Below, piece after piece: positions 12,240-23,315 of a stretch of 64,000 nucleotides of DNA; within the stretch, counting starts at the first letter, position 1; the number at the start of each line of letters is the position of its first letter. This DNA is from Clarkia xantiana subsp. parviflora (Eukaryota; Streptophyta; Magnoliopsida; Myrtales; Onagraceae): positions 27,470,763-27,534,762 of the forward strand of contig JAPTYO010000003.1 of NCBI GenBank assembly GCA_036873135.1. The letters are read 5' to 3'. The translations under genes were made by a program, and so were the position numbers. The notes below the pieces were generated by a model. It was not told where the DNA came from. It did no database searches and saw nothing but the letters and a program-made list of their open reading frames with translations.

Positions 12240-14015
12240 TTAATTACCATATATAATGGTGTTGGTCGGCAAATGCCGACTGCAAAACCATTAAACTGTA
12301 ATTAGTATCTAATTATGTGATCTTATAGTATTAATTAACTAATTAATAGATGAAATTTGTTTAAACAAAATGGTGTTGGATGGGCAAATGCAGACGAGAC
12401 ACGTACATATATATAAAGTAAGATGATGATAAGTATATTCCCGAATAAGGTGTTGGCAAGAGCCGCAGAATGTGGTCTTTGCCGGAACACAAAAGGAAAT
12501 AATTGGTTGAATAGCTAGCATGTAAAGAAAAGAGATGATTTTGCTGCCAAACAAGTCATCTTCATCATGGATTCTCTGCAACTAGCTTATTAGCTAGCTA
12601 CCAAAGAAGATGATGAACTGTACACCATTAATTAATTACCAACTGATGAATGATGGTATTGCCTTGTTAAGAGGGAGTTCCCTATCATTGGCTAGTTTTC
12701 GTGCTAGCTAGGGTTTGCCCCTCCATGGAAAATCAAGCTTTTATCATCACCTTCACCTATATAAACAGACACACCCTTCCATTTCATGCCCATTATTAAT
12801 CATTATCTATTTTTTATTTAAAATCGATTAATTATAATATAATTAATGTATATAGTTATGGTTTAAGGTTAATTATTAAATTGTCAGCTAATTTTTGGGC
12901 AGATAATAAATTGCAAGTCGAAGTTAAATATTTTGTTAACTCAATTTTTTTATTTATAATTATAAATTGTTAATTCTGATAGAATTTTCATCTAATTAGA
13001 AAGAATTGGTAATTGTCTAATATACGCGATGAATAAAAATGTGTCAAATTTAATAAGTAATTTAATATGTAATGGTTTGGGTAGTCTAACAAAATGTTAT
13101 GTGATGTTTGGCAATTAAATAAATCGATTAGATTTTGATTCATTAAGTGTGTATAGTAGGAAGGTTATTCTATTCAAGAAGGACAAAAATCTTGATATAA
13201 ATAGCAAACTATATATAAGCATGTATTATTGAGCTAGAAAAATATTAAAAACTAATTTCAACTAGCAAATTGCAGTAATTCAATAATTAACTATTTGGTT
13301 TTTATTATGAATTAGTGTTTGCAATGATATACAGTGAATGCTGTTGTGACATGATTCGGCCGCAGCCCATAACACGACCATCTCATGTTGCATTGCATTG
13401 TCGGGCATTGAGTGCTCCATTTCTTTGGATTTATCCTCCGCGCGCATATATATATATTTCTTTTGTCATTTCATTTAGCCTCGCTTTCTATATATTAATA
13501 ACTAATAATAATGTCATTCCTCTTTAAGCACAACCATCCAATCTATAATTCTATATATCTATATATTATATATCCAACTACTCAACCACATATCGACATG
13601 CCATCATCATATAATTGGTTAATATGAATTTATCAGATAATTCTAGAGGATCTCCTAAAATAAGAATGTTCAATTAATAATATCAAACGTTTGCAATTAA
13701 TAGGAAAGTAATCAGAATTATTAATTATTTTGAAATTACCTATGAGTTGAAGTTATCATAAATAAATATTATTATTATATTCATGTTATAAATATTTTTG
13801 CTTGCATTTATTAACAATCTTTTAATTATTATAATTAAATTTACATAATACTTTTACTATAATGTACAAACTGTTCATTTCATCCATGAATATCATACAT
13901 ATTCAACATACACAGCTATTATTAAAAGAGTAAATTAAAGTTTACAAATACATTTTAATGTATATTATTTATTATCTGATTTACTAAACAAACAGCTACA
14001 TGTACAACTATGTTG
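12240..14015. other. Intergenic DNA with short hairpins and a TATA-like site
   Basis: It contains a compact perfect hairpin GTCGGC-AAAT-GCCGAC at about 12262-12277, an imperfect hairpin with arms GTGTTGGCAAGA and TCTTTGCCGGAACAC near 12450-12490, and a good TATA motif (CTATATAAA) near 12756. The combination could mark an unrecognised non-coding transcript. I found no known plant miRNA in either arm and no protein-coding gene (the frames at 12339-12581 and 13315-13527 look random). Confidence 0.3.
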
Positions 14016-14023
14016 GCATAACA

Positions 14024-14355
14024 CAGTGGCGTATCCAGGATTTGCACAATGGGGTACACTTTTTAAAAATGAATAAAAAATTAAAAATGAAGAGAAAAAT
14101 CTGAAGTGTGACACAATCTAGTCATCTAGGTTTTGCTCTATCTGTCCGTTATCTATTTGATTTTTAATAAATAAAAAAAAAATTATAATTTTCTATTACC
14201 CCTCTAACTTTTCAAAACACTCATATTGACCCCTCTAGTTAATCATAATATTAAAAATTATCTAATAATTAAGATTACTAAAAAAAATATAAAAAATTCA
14301 AAAAAAAAAGAGGGACATTGGTCTCTCCTCTTTTTGTACACTACATACGCCCATG
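14024..14355. mobile_element. 332-bp hAT-type MITE
   Basis: The ends are CAGTGGCGTATCC and the inverted ACATACGCCCATG. Perfect 8-bp duplications GCATAACA flank it (14016-14023 and 14356-14363). CAGTGGCG-type termini with 8-bp duplications fit non-autonomous hAT elements of plants. The interior is AT-rich and non-coding. Confidence 0.8.
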
Positions 14356-14363
14356 GCATAACA

Positions 14364-15480
14364 TCGGATGGTTGTTATTATTTTAGCCAAAATCTATAAT
14401 TATGGGAAATTTGAAAATCTAGCCGACGTACGTCTATTGTACTACGCACGACTATAATCTTATGTTAACATTATTTAATTAACGACTATTGTGATAATAG
14501 ATTAAATTGATTATTTCCCTATCTAATTTTGTTAAATAACTAAATAGTAGTATTTTAAGAATATATTTATCCATCCATCCATACAAAAACTTGGTAACTC
14601 TTAATTATTATTCACATAATGGTTGTTGTTGGGTCTTTCTATCATGCTCCACAAACACATTTTTTTGTACATATTTTGATATTTTTCTAAGTGAACCCTA
14701 GATAGAAATTGATATTATTAATAGTATGATATAATAGTAGGTGTAATTAAAAAAATTATATTTTTTATACTTTATAAGTTTTATATATGTTACAATTAAG
14801 TCCACCTTAGTAATAAAAAAAGCAAAATCATGGTGGTCCATAAGGATAGAAGAAAAAACTGTTGCTGCTACATTTCCATGCTTTTAATTGCGTACGGTTT
14901 AGTGCGGAAAATATAAATACGCGTCGATAATTGAATTTTTTTTTTTTTTTGGCCAACGTCGATAATTGAATTGAATATATATAAATCCACGAAACCATAT
15001 GCGATTTTATTGTGAAACACCCATTGAATTACAACAACACTCGGAGACAAAGTAGGAATCTAGATCTAATAAAAATAAACTTAATTAATTTGCCAAACAA
15101 ATTTTTTATTTATTTATTTAAATCTATCTATCTGACGATCTCCAAAAAAAAAAAAATCATTAAGCTTTAGATAGTATATATATTATAATTGAACTTATCT
15201 TAATAATTGTAATGTACATAATTTTCTATTTTTGGTAACATAACATATATACACAAATTTACTATGAAATATGAAAGATTGTGTACGTACGTAGTTTATT
15301 TATACAGCAACTTATTCTCATGAGAAGGAGTCATCAAGAAAGAGAAAATGAAAGCTTTTTCTACGGAAACTAAACATAATAATAATAATTTAAAAAGGTT
15401 TTTTTTTGTTAAAAAAAGTAAACAGAAAAACGAACTTTTTGGTGCCCTATCCAGACTACAAAGAGATTGAGATTGAGGGG
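14364..15480. promoter_or_regulatory. Distal upstream region of the IAMT gene
   Basis: AT-rich non-coding DNA between a MITE and the IAMT core promoter. GAGACA at 15044-15049 is the reverse complement of the canonical auxin-response core TGTCTC, about 590 bp before the start codon. GGTGGTCC at 14832-14839 resembles TCP-factor sites. Both are short enough to occur by chance and are offered only as candidates. Confidence 0.25.
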
Positions 15481-15496
15481 CTTCTCTGTTCAGTTG

Positions 15497-15504
15497 TATA
15501 AATA
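15497..15504 (+). promoter_or_regulatory. TATA box of the IAMT gene
   Basis: TATAAATA lies 137 bp before the ATG at 15641. It is followed after about 30 bp by a pyrimidine-rich leader with CAACAACAACATAC, as expected for a plant core promoter and 5'UTR. Confidence 0.7.
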
Positions 15505-15640
15505 CCAGAGCTCCACCATCGTTCTCTTCCATCTCTAAGCTCCACACTCAACAACAACATACATACATACAGTTTCTTCCGATATATTATTAGTGTATCA
15601 CGAAGGGTACGTACGTACATTTGCAGTATTAATTGTATGC

Positions 15641-18495
15641 ATGGCTTCCAAGGGGGACAACGTCGTCGTCTCGAACATCAAGCTCGAGAAGCTTCTCAGC
15701 ATGAAAGGCGGCAATGGCGAAGCTAGCTATGCCAACAACTCCCAAGCCCAGGTACGTACGTACGTAATTCCTTTTTATTATTAATATCTTTTCTTCTTCT
15801 TTAATTAATTAATTAATTAATATTAATTCATAAATAATAAAACTCTCTGTTATAATTTTCAGTAGTTACAATAATCTAGCAGTTGAATTTTTTTCGCTAG
15901 ATCGTTTTGAATAAGTTCTTAATATTTGAATCTCGGGTTAGTTATCAATTTGTTACGATGAACAAAGTTGCTAGCTGGAATTTGTTTCTGAATATTTTAT
16001 TGGCTTTAGCAATCCCATTGCATACAGTCTATCTCTATCAGCTCTTATCACACACGTAATAAAGGAAATATCTCAATTTGTTTGACTTGACCAAATATGC
16101 AATTTTGTTCGATTGCCCAAACCGTAACATCTGGTAGCTATTTTCTATTTTTTTTTTAGAATTACGTGTATGCATGGATCGTTTTGTCTAAAAAAAATAA
16201 GTAAATTCTAATGGAGCTAGCAAATTGATTGCATAGGATGGTTGAAATAGCAAAATTTAACAAACAAAATACAATTGGTAATTTGTTCGACAACCCAAAC
16301 ATTATCCGGCTACTAATCTGATAATAATTAACCCTTCAATTTATATAATTATTATTTTCTCATTTGCTTAATTAGTATGAATTATAGTTTGAATAACCTT
16401 ACACAACGATAAACAATAACGTAGGCTAAGCATGCACGATCAGTGCTGCACCTTCTGGAGGAAACCCTAGACAGGGTGCAGCTGACCTCGCCGGAGATTC
16501 CATTCTCCGTGGTGGATCTCGGCTGCTCCTCCGGCAACAACACCGTCTACACCATGGACGTCATGGTGAAGCACATCAGCAAGCGCTACGAAGCACTGGG
16601 CCATGAGCTGCCGGATTTCTCAGCCTTCTTCTCCGACCTCCCCAGCAACGACTTCAACACCCTCTTTCAACTGCTTCCCCCTCACGGCGGCAGCATGGAG
16701 GAGTGCCTTGCCGCAGATAATCACCGGAACTATTTCGCCGCCGGAGTGCCGGGGTCATTCTACCGGAGACTGTTTCCGGCAAGGTCCATCAATCTCTTCC
16801 ATTCCGCGTTTTCCTTGCACTGGCTCTCTCAGGTACGTAGAAGAGTAGGTTTATTTTTAATCATTAATTATATAATATAATTATAATTATAATATAAAAG
16901 GTGTGTGTATATATAGGTGCCGGAGAGTGTAACAGAGAAGAGAAGTGGGGGATACAACCGTGGGAAGGTGTTCATCCATGGGGCGGATGCGATGACGGCG
17001 AATGAGTACAGGAAGCAGTTTAAGACGGACCTAGCTGGGTTCTTGAGGTGCAGGGCTGTGGAGATGAAGAGAGGTGGGTCCATGTTCCTTGTTTGTCTGG
17101 GCAGGTCTTCTGCGGACCCCACCGACCAGGGTGGTGCTGGTCGACTTTTTGGCACCCACTTTCAAGATGCCTGGGATGATCTTGTCCAAGAGGTACGTAC
17201 ATACGTAGTAATTTCATTTCTAAACAATATTGTGTTTTAATATTAATTTTTTATTCCATTATAATTTAGATTAGCTGCTTTCAAAATGAGGTTTAATTAA
17301 AAAATATGATTATTTTTTCAAAACTAAAAGGTGGGGTTGAAAATGTCAGCCTTCAAGTCATATAATCTATCCATTTTCATTTCATAATCTTTGACTAAAT
17401 CCTCCTATAGGCAGGCCTGCATATATATATATACAAAATAGGAAAAGGTGAAGGAATAATAATTAGTGATGAAACAGTGCGTACGTCATGTCTATCCAAC
17501 TTTGTCGTTTGAGTGTTGTAAATCTAATGTTGTAAAAAAGATCATGATTGATGCAATACAACAACTGAATGCTAGCCGTTGGATAACTAGCTTCAATCGG
17601 CCTCTTGGACCCGGCAGGACTTGATTACAGTTGGCGGGAAAGTCAGCCGTCTCGGCTTTGGCTAATTAAGTGCAAGAATAGGCTAAACTACAGTCAAATA
17701 AAAATACACTCAAATTTCCAAATATTGAATTTCAACCTTTGAGATTTATATATGCTTCCACATATAATTATTTTTTTTTTTTCCAAATTTATGTGGGTTA
17801 ATAGACTATACTTGTTTTATATCTTAAATAATCATCATTCACACAAAATCAGTCTGTGAATGACAACGTGATGCCATGAATATTTTTTTATTCTTAAAAT
17901 TTAAGTGGATTTTAAACTCGAACATTAGGTTAAGGACTTAGAGTCGAACCTCTACACCTCCACTTTTAACTGCACACTATTTCGCAATCTTTGTACACAT
18001 ATATCGATGTTTAAGATCTAACGACTGCAAATTCAAATGTATTTGCGTTCCAAATGCATATTAGTAGAGCTCTAACTTAGAGAATTGGATTTCAAGTTAG
18101 GATTAATGATTTATGTGGTAATTAATTATTGTACATAGGGACTAATTAGTGAAGAGAAGAGGGATAGTTTCAACATACCGGTGTATGCACCAAGCGTGCA
18201 AGACTTCAAGGAGGTGGTTGAAGCGGATGGTTCGTTCAGCATTGACAAGCTGGAGCTTTTCAAGGGAGGGAGCCCACTTGTGGTGAACCAGCCTGATGAT
18301 GCAGCTGAAGTGGGTCAAGCCTTCGCCAACAGCTGCAGGAGCGTATCGGGAGTTCTAGTGGACGCTCATATTGGTGAACAACTTAGTGAGGAGCTTTTTC
18401 GCCGAGCTCAGCACCGAGCCACTAGCCGAGCCAATGAGTTATTGGAGCAACTACAGTTCTTTCATATCGTTGCTTCTCTCTCCCTTCCTGCTTAA
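15641..18495 (+). CDS. IAMT1: Indole-3-acetate O-methyltransferase (SABATH family, four exons)
   Basis: Exons 15641-15751, 16425-16832, 16917-17192 and 18139-18495 join in frame to 383 aa; Arabidopsis IAMT1 is about 386. The enzyme transfers a methyl group from SAM to the carboxyl of auxin (IAA), giving inactive, membrane-permeable methyl-IAA in the cytosol. Seen directly: the N-terminal SABATH signature YANNSQAQ (30-37), the SAM-binding motif DLGCSSG (68-74), DLPSNDFN (108-115), the substrate-pocket stretch SAFSLHWLSQ (164-173), and the C-terminal LQFFHIVASLS. The SKGDNV start and the LLSMKGG stretch match IAMT rather than salicylate or jasmonate methyltransferases. All three donor sites read GTACGTA. 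No frameshift or lost motif is seen. A truncated copia element lies in the opposite orientation about 200 bp downstream. Confidence 0.95.
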
Positions 18496-18865
18496 TTTCT
18501 TTATTATTTATTATTTATTAGCTTTGTAATAAGATTCTATTATCTATTTATATTTAATAACTAAGTATCTCATAAATTCAAACTAAATGTATTGGTCACA
18601 CTTTTATTCGTATAAATAATATCATATCCACTTTTAGCTGTAGGGTTAACTTGTCGAGCGAGACTATTGTTAGCAATTTATTATCCATGAGGATTTTGGT
18701 TTCTATTTACTGTCTCGACACGGTTATTGAGTTGTTGTCCACATTTACAGTCTTCTTCCATAAGATCATACTCACTGGTAGTGAGTTTTAAATTGAATTC
18801 CATAGGTGTTTCAGTAGGCTTTGCAGCCCCTAAACCTGCCTCATCTATCAATTCCAAGGCATATT

Positions 18866-20026
18866 TCATTGATTGATGACTAAACCTGAGTTTGATCTTG
18901 CAATCTCAAGCTCCAGAAAATATCTCAAGGTCCCTAAATCCTTGAGTTTGAAATGATGATGCAATGTAGTTTTTAGTTGCTCAATCATCTGTCTATTGGA
19001 ACCCGTGATCAACAAGTCATCAACATATATGAGGAGGAAAAATTTATCATCCCCTTGAATTAATAGAGAAAAATCTGTGTGACTTTGAGTGTATCCACAA
19101 TTGAGCAATGTCTCTGTCAGTTTAAGATTCCATTGACGTGAAGCTTGTTTCAAACCATAAAGAGATTTCACCAATTTGCATACACGTCTAGGAGTTCTAT
19201 TCTTGCTGTCACCAGACTCAAAACCTTGAGGTATATCCATATAAACATCCTCAAATAGGTCACCTTGTAGGAATGCATTGTTGACATCCATGTAAAATAG
19301 ATCCCAAGAGTGTGCGGCAGCAATTGCAAGAATAATTCGAATAGTGATCATCTTTACAACTGGAGGAAATGTTTCAGTGAAATCAGTCCCTTCCTTTTGA
19401 GTAAATCCTTTTGCCACTAGACGAGCCTTATAACTCTCAATTGTTCCATCTAAATTGTATTTAACTCGACACACCCATTTGCAGCCTATGGAAGATTTAT
19501 CAGGTGGCAAAGTAACCAAAACCCAAGTATTGTTGTCTTGAAGAGCTTGAATTTCATTATTCATGGCTTGTACCCGATTAGGATCCTTTACAGCTTGTTT
19601 ATAAGTGGATGGTTCCTTTACTCTGTCTGAAGAGGTTAAGTAGGCTTGAAAAGGAGCAGAAAGATGTGAATAAGAGATGAACTTCTCAATTCCAAAAACA
19701 AAATTTGAAGTATCTCTTGATCCTGCAATTGGTGGAACCACATAATCCCTTAACCTTGAAGGAAGCTGAGTAGGTCTGACACTCCTTAAAACAGGAGTAG
19801 AAGAAGGAACTTCATTAAGTGCAGGTGAGCTTTCAAAGAAAGTAGAATGAAGTATGTTCTCAGATGATAACTGAGTAAAAATTGGTGGAATCAACTGCTT
19901 TAATTCATCATTTGTCATAGCAAAAGGAAACCTGTCTTCATGAAAAACTACATCCTTACTCACATGAAACACTGAGTTTGTGAGATTCACCACAAGATAC
20001 CATTTTTGACTGGTGGAATATCCCAT
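18866..20026 (-). pseudogene. Copia reverse transcriptase fragment (with start of RNase H to 18681)
   Basis: The 386-aa open frame shows the copia RT core in order: NTWVLVTLPPDKSSIGCKWV, YKARLVAKGFTQKEGTDF, MDVNNAFLQGDL, KLVKSLYGLKQASRQW and the catalytic YVDD box. A 62-aa continuation in another frame (18681-18869) contains the RNase H start (ALELIDEAGLGAAKPTETPM) and then leaves the family. RT itself is still open, but it has no in-frame connection to integrase and the element lacks its 3' end. Confidence 0.88.
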
Positions 20027-20280
20027 GAAAATAGCAGGAACTGATCTGGACTGGACTTGTCTGAGTTTTGTAACTTTTTAGCAAAGCATAAGCATCCAAT
20101 AATCCTTAGGTGACTCAGTGAAGGTGATTTTCCATATAATACTTCATAAGGAGACTTGTTGTTTAGCTTCGAAGAAGGTGATAGATTGATTAAGTAACAA
20201 GCTGATAGGATACAATAGCCCCAATACTTAAGAGGAATGGAAGCTTGAAATCTGATTACCCTTGCAACATTCAATAAGTG

Positions 20281-20760
20281 TCAATGTTTTCTCTCCACTC
20301 TTCTATTCTGTTGTGGGGTGAAAACACAGCTTGTCTGATACTGGATGCCTAATTGTTGAAATAGTGATTTGTAGACTGAGTTGATGAATTCGGTTCCATT
20401 ATCACTTCGTATAATTTTGACCATTTTCCCAAACTGATTCTTAACCATCAGTAGGAAATTCTTGATGTGGAGGACAGTGTCATTCTTAGCCTTCATCAAA
20501 TATACCCAAGTGGTTCTTGAATGATCATCAAGAATTGTTAAGAAATATTGATAACCCTTGATGGTACCAACTCTGTACGGACCCCAAAGATCAAGATGAA
20601 TAAGATCAAAGGAGTTTGCAGCATGTGATTCACTTATTAGAAAGGAAGTTCGAGTTTGCTTTGCCAAAGCACAAATAGTACAACTTTTTAAACAATCATT
20701 CAACTGATACAAATTCAAAAAATTCAAATGTTTCAAATGAGTAGAAGAAATGTGCCCCAA
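20281..20760 (-). pseudogene. Copia integrase fragment
   Basis: The 159-aa frame contains the CTICALAK zinc-finger end, the catalytic-core stretch HLDLWGPYRVGTIKGYQYFL, RSDNGTEF, and the distal TPQQNRRVERKH. In active copia elements this last motif reads TPQQNGxVERKH, so a conserved glycine is replaced here. A frameshift then separates it from a shorter frame (19987-20274) carrying the rest of the integrase. Confidence 0.88.
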
Positions 20761-20999
20761 ACGTTGGTGCCAACATCTCCTTTATTAGATGTAAAAGCAG
20801 CTGCAACTGAAACTGAGCTTGATAGAGTATCTCTCAACACATATAAACCCTTCATTCTTTCACCAATCTGCATAATATTCCCAACACAAAGGTCTTGAAC
20901 TGAAACATTCTCATTTGTGAATATTACTCTACAGTTTAACTGGCTTGGAAGTTTCGAAACAGAGATCAAATTGTATTTGAAATCTGGAATAATAGAATA

Positions 21000-22306
21000 T
21001 CAGTCAAGGTATATCCAGAAGAGAAAGAACATGAACCAATGTGACACATTGCATTTGTGACCATTTGGCAAGTGAACAAACGGAAACCCTGAATCATTCA
21101 CTCTTAAATCATGAAGCCAATCCTTTTGATGAGTTATATGATTCGTTGCTCCAGAATCTATAATCCAAACCATTGAAGTAGAAGGAGAAAAATTACCTGC
21201 CATGTTCACCTGATACTCAGACTGATTATCATTGAAACTTAGTGGATACGGTGGATGTGAAGTCTCAGCTGCCATATGCAAAACTTTCTTATCAGCAGCA
21301 GCAAAGTGTGAAATCTTCTTCTCAACTGCTGTATGAACAATCCTATTATCACTTGCTGCAACATGTTGAACTTGAGAAGAATCATCATCGTCAAAAGCCC
21401 CATTTGCTACAGCCCACTTCCTTTTCATACTGTCAGGAACACCAAACTTCTTCCAGCATGTATCTATCTTATGGCCCTTCTTTCCACAGAAGGTGCAAAG
21501 CCATCCTGACTTATCAATCCAACCAGCAGCTTTGTCATTTTGTCCCTTTGAAAAACTAGCATTTCCTCTGTTAAAACGAGAAACTCCATTGTTTCTTGCT
21601 GTATATAGAGCAGTACTTTCAACAAGACCATTACCAATTGAACCAGATTTGGACCTCTGATTCTCCTCTTGCAGTAAAATGCTAAAAGCAACACTTAAAC
21701 TTGGTAATGGCTGTCTCATAAGCAAATTACTTTTGACATTTACAAAAGTTTCATTCAGTCCTAAAATAAATGCCATTAGCTTCTGCTTTTATTTGTTTGT
21801 GTTTACCAAGGCAATATCAACAACACATTCAAGAGGCATATCATCAATAACAACAAGAGTATCCCAGAGTTGCTTCATTTTCGCAAAAAACTCAGTAATG
21901 GAGAGAGTACCTTGCGATGTATGATAGATCTCCCTTGTTAATTGGAAGATCTGAGTGCCATCAACTTTATCAAACATCTCACGAAGGTCATTCCAGATTA
22001 TTCAGCTGTTGGATTGTAAACTAATCCATTTACTAAATCCTTAGCCACTGAATTCATGAGCCAAGCTTTGACTATAGCATTAGCTCTATCCCATTTAACT
22101 CGATTCGCAACTGGAGCTGAATGACGCCTGCAGGATCCGTCAATAAATCATAGCTTGTTCTTGACGAGCAAACCTTCTTTTATCAAAGTGCTCCATACGT
22201 GATAATTCGGCGATCATTGGAGCTGGAACGGAATCAACATGTGGCCAGTGGTGTCAGCTGGATGTAGATAGCAAGGATCATCCATGTTTGCATCAATATT
22301 CGCCAT
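21000..22306 (-). pseudogene. Copia gag and protease remains
   Basis: The gag start at 22306 (MANIDANMDDPCYLHPADTT) runs only about 30 codons before a stop. Further gag pieces lie at 21789-21977 and 21000-21776. The latter contains a CCHC zinc knuckle (CTFCGKKGHKIDTC) and the aspartic protease active site (WIIDSGATNHIT). The frame is broken several times, so no functional Gag-Pol can be made. Confidence 0.85.
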
Positions 22307-22537
22307 CAAATTTGATCACAAGAGCAGTCGAACCTTAATCAAGAATCGTAACGAACTGAAATCAGAATCTTGAAATCGATTTCAAGAATTCAATGATGAT
22401 AAGAAAGAATCAGATATTAAATCAAGATGATCGAAATCTGTAATTGAAATGAGCTAAAACGAGCTGAATCAACTGATGATCAACTCAGAAAACGATTCGA
22501 AGATTGATTGATCACGCGAAGAAGAAGAACGATCTTC

Positions 22538-22549
22538 GCTCTGATACCA
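22538..22549 (-). other. Copia primer-binding site (initiator tRNA-Met)
   Basis: On the minus strand it reads TGGTATCAGAGC, the classic copia primer-binding site complementary to the 3' end of initiator tRNA-Met. It sits 5 bp inside the probable LTR end (CACA). Confidence 0.85.
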
Positions 22550-22554
22550 TATTA

Positions 22555-22789
22555 TGTGAGAGCATTTGATATAGAATCAGAAAGTATGTATTGATCAAAT
22601 CAGTCAATTACAAGATGTACATTTGCTATTTATACTGTTCGTGAAACTAACATAACTAACTTCTTACTTAGTCTACACTCAGTAATAATACAGCAGTAGT
22701 TGGTGCTAGGCATGGTGCTTGGCATGTTAGGCACAGTACTAAGCACGGTGCAACACGGTATAAAGCACGGTGCAGTGGTGCAGTACACA
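22555..22789 (-). repeat. Probable 5' LTR of the truncated copia element
   Basis: It is bounded by TGTG...CACA in element orientation and adjoins the primer-binding site. It contains a minus-strand TATAAATA (22627-22634) suitable as LTR promoter and several GCACGGTGCA-like short repeats. With the 3' LTR missing, the outer boundary at 22789 rests only on the terminal motif. Confidence 0.6.
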
Positions 22790-23306
22790 GCACTAAATAT
22801 GTAGACCAGTATATATATATATATATATATACATTGTTCGAGGTCCTTCATGATATTAGAAAACTGTACTTATATAAAGATTTAATTTCTATTTATAAGG
22901 TTGCTCGTATATATGTTTCGAGAGTCTGTGTATTAGTATGAAAGGGACCACTAAAAGTGTCACTTAAAGTTGGAGTATTTCATCCATCCTGTTGTGATTG
23001 CTTGTTAGTATTTAATGTTATTGTTGTATTTTTTATGTTATAATAATATCATTTTTGCAAAAAAAAAAATATTTTGTGTTGTCCCACTTAATACTTATCG
23101 AATCTTGTTAATCTTTCTATTTCAATATTCGCTTTCAAGTGTGGGTTAGAAATGATTTGCACTAATGTAAAAATTCATATGAACCGTTTGACCGATTAAT
23201 CTAAAACTTAGAATATAATAAGTAAAAAAGTGTGATTTAATACATATACTTTAATATGCAGGACTGATAATTATCATTGGAGGACCCTAATATTGCAACA
23301 CCAAGC
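22790..23306. other. Intergenic DNA without recognisable gene
   Basis: It contains a (TA)n tract at about 22811-22832 and AT-rich non-coding sequence up to the foldback element. Nothing else is seen. Confidence 0.4.
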
Positions 23307-23315
23307 TTGTTATTA

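Larger units (their letters stand above)
18690..22789 (-). mobile_element. 3'-truncated Ty1/copia retrotransposon
   Basis: Read on the minus strand: a probable LTR (22555-22789), a primer-binding site (22538-22549), a leader, a gag start at 22306, gag and protease (21000-22306), integrase (20281-20760), reverse transcriptase (18866-20026) and the beginning of RNase H (18681-18869). This order is diagnostic of copia. RNase H breaks off near 18690 and no 3' LTR follows, so the 3' end is lost. Gag, integrase and RT are separated by frameshifts and stops, so the element is inactive. It faces the IAMT gene tail to tail. Confidence 0.9.

Noticed and set aside
12541..12570. AAGTCATCTT as a miR169-like arm
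   Set aside because: The match to the miR169 family is short and lacks the conserved CAAGGATGACTTG core.
13404..13425. CATTGAGTGC resembling the start of miR397
   Set aside because: Only 10 bases match; the rest of the miRNA and any hairpin partner are absent.
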